Shown: in pieces, positions 1 through 4,002 of the stretch | Layout: the number at the start of each line of letters is the position of its first letter | How positions within the stretch are numbered: the first letter of the stretch is position 1 | Source of the DNA: Alphaproteobacteria bacterium | GTDB lineage: Bacteria > Pseudomonadota > Alphaproteobacteria > Rickettsiales > UBA1997 | Assembly: GCA_016869775.1 (NCBI GenBank) | Contig: VGDJ01000033.1 | Location: 1-10,447 of the forward strand | Direction of reading: 5' to 3' | DNA: 10,447 nucleotides | Translations under genes and position numbers: made by a program | Notes under the pieces: generated by a model | Told to the model about the DNA's origin: nothing | What the model saw: the letters and a program-made list of their open reading frames with translations, nothing else | Database searches by the model: none

Positions 1-713
1 ATATTCTTAAGCAAAAGAATCTTAGCACCAGCGTCGGTGACGAAGGCGGATTCGCTCCCAATCTTGATTCAGCCATGGAGGCTCTTGATCTTATATCGTC
101 AGCTATTGTTAAGGCTGGCTACAAACTTGGCGACGACATTATGCTGGCCCTTGACTGCGCGTCATCTGAATTTTATGACAATGGAATTTATAACATGATA
201 GGCGAGGGCAAAAAACTCTCGTCCCTCGAAATGATCGAGTATTATCAAAATTTGGTGAATAATTATCCGATTTTTTCAATTGAAGACCCGCTGGCGGAAG
301 ATGATTTTACGGGCTGGCAAACCATGACTCAAAAGCTGGGCAATAAAATTCAACTAGTTGGTGACGATTTGTTCGTAACCAATCCACAAATTTTAACCGA
401 CGGCATAAAAAAAGGTATGGCCAACGCCGTATTGATTAAACCTAATCAAATTGGCACTCTTAGCGAAACCCTAGCAACCGTAAATATCGCCAAAAAAGCC
501 AATTATAACAATATAATTTCTCATCGCTCGGGCGAAACTGAAGACGCCACGATCGCTCATATTGCGGTCGCCACCAATGCTGGACAAATCAAAACTGGTT
601 CGCTATGTCGCTCAGATCGAACTGCAAAATATAACGAACTTCTTCGTATATCAAATCGCTTAGGATCAAAAGCTCGATACGCCGGAAAATCAATTCTCAA
701 AATCAACTCTTAA
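1..713 (+). CDS. eno: Enolase, C-terminal half (5' end outside window)
   Basis: Enolase interconverts 2-phosphoglycerate and phosphoenolpyruvate in glycolysis; it is cytosolic and also joins the RNA degradosome in some bacteria. The reading frame is open from base 3, giving about 236 residues, so roughly the first 195 of a usual ~430 are off the left edge. The first in-window ATG (base 75) is internal, because the enolase motif GDEGGFAPNL is coded before it. Later come the metal-ligand aspartate in ALDCASSEF, SIEDPLAEDD and GDDLFVTN, the signature LIKPNQIGTLSET with the catalytic lysine, SHRSGETED with the active-site histidine, and KTGSLCRSDR. All expected catalytic and Mg-binding positions in this half look intact. 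The stop is TAA at 711-713, inside the first copy of a 17-bp tandem repeat; dat follows 24 bp later on the same strand, probably in one transcript. Confidence 0.97.
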   Translation, partial: ILKQKNLSTSVGDEGGFAPNLDSAMEALDLISSAIVKAGYKLGDDIMLALDCASSEFYDNGIYNMIGEGKKLSSLEMIEYYQNLVNNYPIFSIEDPLAEDDFTGWQTMTQKLGNKIQLVGDDLFVTNPQILTDGIKKGMANAVLIKPNQIGTLSETLATVNIAKKANYNNIISHRSGETEDATIAHIAVATNAGQIKTGSLCRSDRTAKYNELLRISNRLGSKARYAGKSILKINS

Positions 714-739
714 CAATAACATACTCTTAACAATAACAT
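706..739 (+). repeat. Perfect 17-bp tandem duplication at the eno-dat junction
   Basis: The unit ACTCTTAACAATAACAT occurs twice back to back (706-722 and 723-739) with no mismatch. Copy 1 holds the eno stop codon TAA (711-713). Copy 2 ends in the AT of the dat ATG (738-740). Without the duplication the two genes would be 7 bp apart; with it they are 24 bp apart. Copy 1 ends in ATA rather than ATG, so no second start codon was made. Confidence 0.95.
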
Positions 740-1595
740 GTCCCGAATATCTTACTTAAATGGACAATTTTTGCCTCATGAGCAATGCATGGTGCATATA
801 GAAGATCGAGGATTTCAATTTGCCGATGGGGCTTACGAAGTCACATTGTTTGAAAATGGTCGACTTATTGATGGCGAACCTCACCTAGTCCGTTTAATGC
901 GGAGCCTAAAAGAACTTAATATTGAGCATAGTTTTTCTGCGGAACAGCTCCGACAAATTCAACTAGAATTGTTCGCCAAAAATAATTTTGATAAATCTGC
1001 CACTTGTTACATTCAAATTACTCGCGGAACTGCCCAACGCCACCCAAGTTGTCCAAAAAACATAAAACCAACCATCTGCGCTACGGTTTCACCGCGCAAA
1101 TTGGTAAGCAACGAAGAATTTGTCAAAGGGTTTAAAGTGATGACCTCCCAAGATATTAGATGGCATCGTTGCGATATAAAAACTGTCAATTTATTGGCTT
1201 CGACTCTTACTAATCAAAAAGCTAAAGACTTAGGATTTGATGACGCGCTATTTATAAGAGATAATGTTGTAACCGAGGCAACTTATGCGAATATTTTTAT
1301 GGTTGACGATAAAAACAATCTAATCACCCATCCGGCTGATAATAATATTTTATGCGGAATAACTCGGAATCGACTTATCGCTCTCGCAAAAAATCTCAAT
1401 ATTGGCGTGATTGAAAGAAAATTTTCAGTAGCAGAAATTATGAAAGCACGGGAAGTATTTTTAACTAGCTCAAGCCTTTTAATTAGGCCTGTTTTTTATA
1501 TTAATAACCAAGAAATCGCTGGCAAAAAATCGGCTAGCAACCCATCAATCGCAAAAATATTAAGCGATGCTTACATCGATTTTATCAATAGCTAA
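738..1595 (+). CDS. dat: D-amino-acid transaminase (class IV PLP aminotransferase)
   Basis: This fold-type IV PLP enzyme moves the amino group between D-alanine and 2-oxoglutarate or other keto acids, giving D-glutamate and other D-amino acids for peptidoglycan. It has 285 residues, the usual family length. Visible motifs are EDRGFQFADGAYEV (21-35) with the active-site tyrosine Y33, QITRGTAQRH (93-102) with R96 and H102 of the substrate-carboxylate pocket, DIRWHRCDIKTVNLL (139-153) with the PLP lysine K148, and VTEATYANIF with E180 next to the cofactor pyridine nitrogen. The DIRW-RCDIK signature and the R/H pair favour D-amino-acid transaminase over branched-chain aminotransferase (IlvE) or aminodeoxychorismate lyase (PabC). 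The ATG has no Shine-Dalgarno sequence upstream. The 3' end overlaps convergent plsC by 36 bp. Confidence 0.9.
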   Translation: MSRISYLNGQFLPHEQCMVHIEDRGFQFADGAYEVTLFENGRLIDGEPHLVRLMRSLKELNIEHSFSAEQLRQIQLELFAKNNFDKSATCYIQITRGTAQRHPSCPKNIKPTICATVSPRKLVSNEEFVKGFKVMTSQDIRWHRCDIKTVNLLASTLTNQKAKDLGFDDALFIRDNVVTEATYANIFMVDDKNNLITHPADNNILCGITRNRLIALAKNLNIGVIERKFSVAEIMKAREVFLTSSSLLIRPVFYINNQEIAGKKSASNPSIAKILSDAYIDFINS

Positions 1596-2303
1596 TTTAG
1601 CGCTAGATTCTTCAATAATTTGAGTTAACTCTTTCTCAAATTCATGCCTTGGTAAACCAACATCAATTGCCGACAAAAATTCAATCAAAATAGTTCCGCG
1701 CTTTTTTATGGCGCCGCGTTTTGGCCAATAAATTCCTGAATTTAGAGCAACCGGAACAACCTTAACATTGCAGGCTTTGTAAAGGGCGCTTATGCCCGAT
1801 TGATAAGGGTATTGGTCAATTTTTGCTCCAACCCCAACGCGCGTTCCTTGCGGAAAAATTACAATCGATTGGCCGTGAGCAAGATAATATTTAGCCTGAT
1901 TTACAACGCTTTTAAGAGAGTGCGCACCGCCTTTGCGATCAACTTTTATTCCGCTCATTACTTTTAAAAACCAGCCATAAAAAGGGATTAACTCAAGTTC
2001 TTTTTTGTAGGCATAGACTGGACGCTTAATTATCAAATGCATTATTATGGTTTCCCACATCGACTGATGTTTGCACGCAAAGATACATGGTTCATGTAAT
2101 ATGTTTTCAGCGCCAATAATTTTGTAATCGACTCCACATATTTTTTTTAACATCCAAATAGAAACTTTTGACCAAATTTTGGCGCCAAAATCGGCAATTT
2201 TTCTGCTTCTAAAAAGTGCAGAGGGTAATAAAAAAATCAAAGGAACAATCGCGCCCCACAAATTTATGAGCAACGAAAAAAGCATCGAAAACAACAGCTG
2301 CAT
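1560..2303 (-). CDS. plsC: 1-acyl-sn-glycerol-3-phosphate acyltransferase
   Basis: PlsC transfers an acyl chain to lysophosphatidic acid, making phosphatidic acid for membrane phospholipids at the inner membrane. The 247-residue protein starts with a hydrophobic N-terminal segment (about 4-30) that should anchor it. The acyltransferase motifs are in order: KHQSMWE (H79, E84), where most relatives have H-x4-D; KKELELIPFYGW (100-111); FPQGTR (150-155) instead of FPEGTR; and VPVALNSG (183-190). From memory, the HQSMWE and FPQGTR forms are usual in alphaproteobacterial PlsC, so I do not read them as inactivation. The start at 2303 gives the full membrane segment; a second ATG at 2285 would shorten it by six residues, and neither has a Shine-Dalgarno sequence. 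The gene begins 24 bp after tRNA-Thr with no terminator between. Its tail overlaps dat by 36 bp, tail to tail. Confidence 0.92.
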   Translation of the reverse strand: MQLLFSMLFSLLINLWGAIVPLIFLLPSALFRSRKIADFGAKIWSKVSIWMLKKICGVDYKIIGAENILHEPCIFACKHQSMWETIIMHLIIKRPVYAYKKELELIPFYGWFLKVMSGIKVDRKGGAHSLKSVVNQAKYYLAHGQSIVIFPQGTRVGVGAKIDQYPYQSGISALYKACNVKVVPVALNSGIYWPKRGAIKKRGTILIEFLSAIDVGLPRHEFEKELTQIIEESSAKLAIDKIDVSIA

Positions 2304-2327
2304 AATTTGTATGGATAAAGATTTTAG

Positions 2328-2402
2328 TGGTGCCGGATGTCGGGTTCGAACTGACGACCTACTGTTTACAAGACAGTTGCTCTACCGCTGAGCTAATCCG
2401 GC
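2328..2402 (-). tRNA. tRNA-Thr, anticodon UGU
   Basis: Read on the minus strand, the 75 bases fold as a full cloverleaf with an encoded CCA end. The acceptor stem is GCCGGAT/ATCCGGC with discriminator A. The D stem is GCTC/GAGC, and the anticodon stem ACTGT/ACAGT closes the loop CTTGTAA, giving anticodon TGT (threonine, codon ACA). The variable loop is AGGTC and the T loop TTCGAAC. G1-C72, C2-G71 and anticodon G35-U36 fit threonine identity. One flaw shows: the T stem GTCAG/CCGAC has an A-C mismatch at 52-62. A plus-strand open frame crossing this gene is the translated antisense of the tRNA, not a protein gene. Confidence 0.96.
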
Positions 2403-2416
2403 TAGAAAAGGAATTT

Positions 2417-2447
2417 ATTATAAATTTAGCGAAAATTATTTGGTAAA
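2417..2447 (-). promoter_or_regulatory. Probable promoter of tRNA-Thr (and plsC)
   Basis: On the minus strand a perfect TATAAT (-10, at 2417-2422) lies 14 bp upstream of the first tRNA base. A weak -35 candidate, TTTACC (2442-2447), sits 19 bp further upstream, a spacing wider than the ideal 17. The sequence is AT-rich, so only the -10 box is persuasive. No other promoter is evident between the tRNA and plsC. Confidence 0.4.
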
Positions 2448-2512
2448 TTTCGTTGTTCAATTTATGGAAATTTGTAGCAGAAATTTAGTAAGGGTGGGAT
2501 TGTAAAATTTGA

Positions 2513-2535
2513 TAAAAAAACTGCAAGTTTTTTTA
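2513..2535. repeat. AT-rich perfect palindrome
   Basis: TAAAAAAACT, centre GCA, AGTTTTTTTA: two 10-base inverted arms around three bases. As RNA on either strand it would give an A/U hairpin. It lies beyond the main terminator of the upstream small secreted-protein gene and about 110 bp before tRNA-Thr, so it may add a second weak termination point, or may have no function. Confidence 0.5.
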
Positions 2536-2562
2536 CCACAAAGGCTTTAGGAGGGTTTTTTC

Positions 2563-2604
2563 AAAAAAATCCCAAAAAAATCCCAAAAAAAATCCCAAAA
2601 AAAA
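2563..2604. repeat. Short tandem A-tract repeat (A7-8 TCCC)
   Basis: Three complete units of seven, seven and eight adenines, each followed by TCCC, and then eight adenines followed by TCGG. The period is 11-12 bp, close to one helical turn. On the minus strand the repeat lies directly after a terminator hairpin and reads as U-tracts separated by GGGA. Homopolymer runs of this kind are prone to slippage. Confidence 0.85.
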
Positions 2605-2635
2605 TCGGATTGCATCGTTAGAAACAATCCGATTT
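2597..2635 (-). terminator. Rho-independent terminator of the small secreted-protein gene
   Basis: Minus-strand hairpin just past the stop codon at 2647. An 11-bp perfect stem (CAATCCGATTT pairing with AAATCGGATTG, 2602-2612 and 2625-2635) encloses a 12-base loop and runs into eight U's in the transcript. It is the strongest terminator in the window. Confidence 0.85.
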
Positions 2636-2646
2636 AAAATATCAAA

Positions 2647-2883
2647 CTATTTTTTTTCAGCTGGAACTGGAACTACAACTGGAGGGGTTAAAGAAGCATC
2701 TTTAGAAACTTCAGCTTTAGCTTTTTTAGCTTTTTTAGCTTTTTTAACTTCAGCTTTTGGAGTTTCAACTGAACCAGCAACTGGAACTTGAACGACCGCA
2801 GAAGAAGCTGGAGCTTGGGTTTGAGCATTAGCAGAAGAAGCAAACAAAGCAACAACCGCAAGGATTAGTGAAAATTTTTTCAT
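2647..2883 (-). CDS. Small secreted Lys/Ala/Pro/Val-rich protein, function unknown
   Basis: I do not recognise this 78-residue protein. It starts with a classic Sec signal peptide: MKK, a hydrophobic core (about 4-16), and the cleavage motif ANA|Q after residue 20. The mature part of about 58 residues has almost no hydrophobic-core pattern. It consists of an Ala/Val/Pro stretch, a strongly basic block KKAKKAKKAKA (47-57) coded partly by three 9-bp repeats, and a C-terminal TPPVVVPVPAEKK. It has no cysteine and no known catalytic motif, and is probably disordered. The signal peptide, a plausible promoter upstream and a strong terminator downstream argue that it is a real, independently transcribed gene. 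A periplasmic or envelope-associated cationic peptide is possible, by inference only. Upstream of the ATG there is no Shine-Dalgarno sequence. Confidence 0.8.
   Translation of the reverse strand: MKKFSLILAVVALFASSANAQTQAPASSAVVQVPVAGSVETPKAEVKKAKKAKKAKAEVSKDASLTPPVVVPVPAEKK
2719..2745 (-). repeat. In-frame 9-bp tandem repeat coding Lys-Lys-Ala
   Basis: The plus-strand unit AGCTTTTTT occurs three times (2719-2727, 2728-2736, 2737-2745). Read on the minus strand it codes (KKA)3 in the secreted protein. The unit is a multiple of three, so gain or loss of copies would keep the frame. Confidence 0.9.
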
Positions 2884-2951
2884 ATGTTTTTAAAATAGGT
2901 TTGTTTCTAAACTTGAAGGCGCAAACATATCGCAACAAAAAGCCGTTTTTA

Positions 2952-2970
2952 AAAATTGTTATACAATTTT
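2952..2970. promoter_or_regulatory. 19-bp palindrome in the leader of the small secreted-protein gene
   Basis: AAAATTGTTATACAATTTT consists of 8-base perfect inverted arms around TAT. It lies 69-87 bp upstream of the ATG at 2883 and about 30-50 bp downstream of the predicted transcription start. Its size and symmetry resemble the operator of a dimeric repressor, and on the minus strand it contains a TATAAC box. In such AT-rich DNA it could arise by chance, so the operator role is an inference. Confidence 0.35.
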
Positions 2971-3007
2971 GTCGAGGGATTTTTATCAGAAATGTAAGCA
3001 AGGGCAA

Positions 3008-3035
3008 AAAATAGGATTGCGAAATAGTTTGTCAA
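3008..3035 (-). promoter_or_regulatory. Probable sigma70-type promoter of the small secreted-protein gene
   Basis: On the minus strand a perfect TTGACA (-35, 3030-3035) is followed after 16 bp by TATTTT (-10, 3008-3013, four of six matches). Transcription would start near 3001 and give a leader of about 118 bases. It lies downstream of the ispA stop at 3104, so the secreted protein appears to be separately transcribed. I found no convincing hairpin terminator for ispA between 3036 and 3103. Confidence 0.5.
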
Positions 3036-3103
3036 CAGGGATTCTTAAAAAAAGATTTATTTTTGGTTTCTATACAACAACTATAGTTAATTTTGATTAA
3101 TTG

Positions 3104-3997
3104 TTATTTAGTTCTATTAACAACAAAATCTACTAAATCGACCAATAAACGAGCCCTTTCTCCAAAAATTCTGATATGCTCTTTGGCTTGCTCTTTAATA
3201 AAATCAAGCTGTTGATAAGATTTTTCTAAACCTATTATATCAACAATGCTGGTATTTTCTTTGGGCTTTTTATGCGAAAATTCATCTATTGGATTTGTAA
3301 TCAAGCCCTCTTTATGATCAAGAATATCATCTTTAATTTGAAAGACCAAACCCAGATCATGAGCATAATATCGAATCGCTTTGCGCTCTTCGCTAGTGGC
3401 GCCACCTAGAACTGCTCCACATTCAGCAGAAGCCATAAACAACTCTCCGGTTTTGAGTCGATGAATATTAACAATTTGTTCTTTAGAAATTTGATTATTG
3501 ATATTTTCGATATCGATCATTTGCCCTCCCACCATACCTTTATAGCCGGCCGAACTAGCTAAGATTCTAATAGTTTCGCAACGAATTTCAGGATTTGGGT
3601 GCGCTTCAGGCTTTGACAAAATTTCAAAAGCATAGGTTAGAAGGGCGTCCCCAGCCAATATTGCGGTCGCCTCATCGAATTTTTTATGATTTGATAATTT
3701 GCCACGCCGAAAATCATCATTATCCATAGCCGGCAAATCGTCATGAATTAACGAATAAACGTGAACAAACTCAAGAGCGCATGCCACCGCTATAGTTTTG
3801 CCAGAAGGAAATCCAAAAATATTTGCACTTGCCATCAATAAAAATGGGCGGATTCTTTTGCCATGCGATAAAGCCGAGTAGCGCATTGCCTCAACTATTT
3901 TGGATTCAGAATAATTGGCCGGCAATAATTCGTCCATGGCCTTTTGAACCAAATAAGAATAACCCAGCATGGATTCTTGGAGCGTGATAGATTGCAT
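3104..3997 (-). CDS. ispA: Farnesyl diphosphate synthase (short-chain polyprenyl synthase)
   Basis: IspA condenses isopentenyl diphosphate with dimethylallyl and geranyl diphosphate to make farnesyl diphosphate, the precursor of undecaprenyl carriers and quinone tails. It has 297 residues, the normal bacterial length. Visible are GKRIRPFL (46-53), the first Asp-rich motif DDLPAMD (86-92) preceded by VYSLIH as in E. coli IspA, FRRGK, AILAGDALL (112-120), GMVGGQMID (154-162), LKTGELF (181-187) and the second Asp-rich motif DDILD (223-227). Both metal-binding motifs are intact. The two residues between DD and P, and YSLIH before it, favour farnesyl over longer-chain synthases. The region after DDILD, usually with a GKxTYP stretch, reads KKPKENTSIVDIIGLE, somewhat divergent. 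The ATG is 5 bp after the uvrA stop, so it is translated from the uvrA message; no Shine-Dalgarno sequence is seen. Confidence 0.93.
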   Translation of the reverse strand: MQSITLQESMLGYSYLVQKAMDELLPANYSESKIVEAMRYSALSHGKRIRPFLLMASANIFGFPSGKTIAVACALEFVHVYSLIHDDLPAMDNDDFRRGKLSNHKKFDEATAILAGDALLTYAFEILSKPEAHPNPEIRCETIRILASSAGYKGMVGGQMIDIENINNQISKEQIVNIHRLKTGELFMASAECGAVLGGATSEERKAIRYYAHDLGLVFQIKDDILDHKEGLITNPIDEFSHKKPKENTSIVDIIGLEKSYQQLDFIKEQAKEHIRIFGERARLLVDLVDFVVNRTK

Positions 3998-4002
3998 TTA
4001 AT

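Noticed and set aside
1565..1578. Small hairpin CGATG-CTTA-CATCG as a bidirectional terminator for dat and plsC
   Set aside because: The stem is only 5 bp, lies within both coding regions and lacks a U-tract directly after it on either strand.
1729..2303. PlsC as an inactive relic because of H-x4-E and FPQGTR
   Set aside because: The full frame, membrane segment and other motifs are intact, and from memory these substitutions are common in alphaproteobacterial PlsC.
2179..2391. Plus-strand open frame of 70 codons ending in GCRVRTDDLLFTRQLLYR
   Set aside because: It is the antisense of plsC running into the antisense of tRNA-Thr. This tail is the typical false protein made by translating a tRNA gene backwards.
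2884..3103. Small RNA gene or extra small protein between ispA and the secreted-protein gene
   Set aside because: No open frame or stable RNA fold is evident; a promoter and a long leader with a palindrome explain it better.
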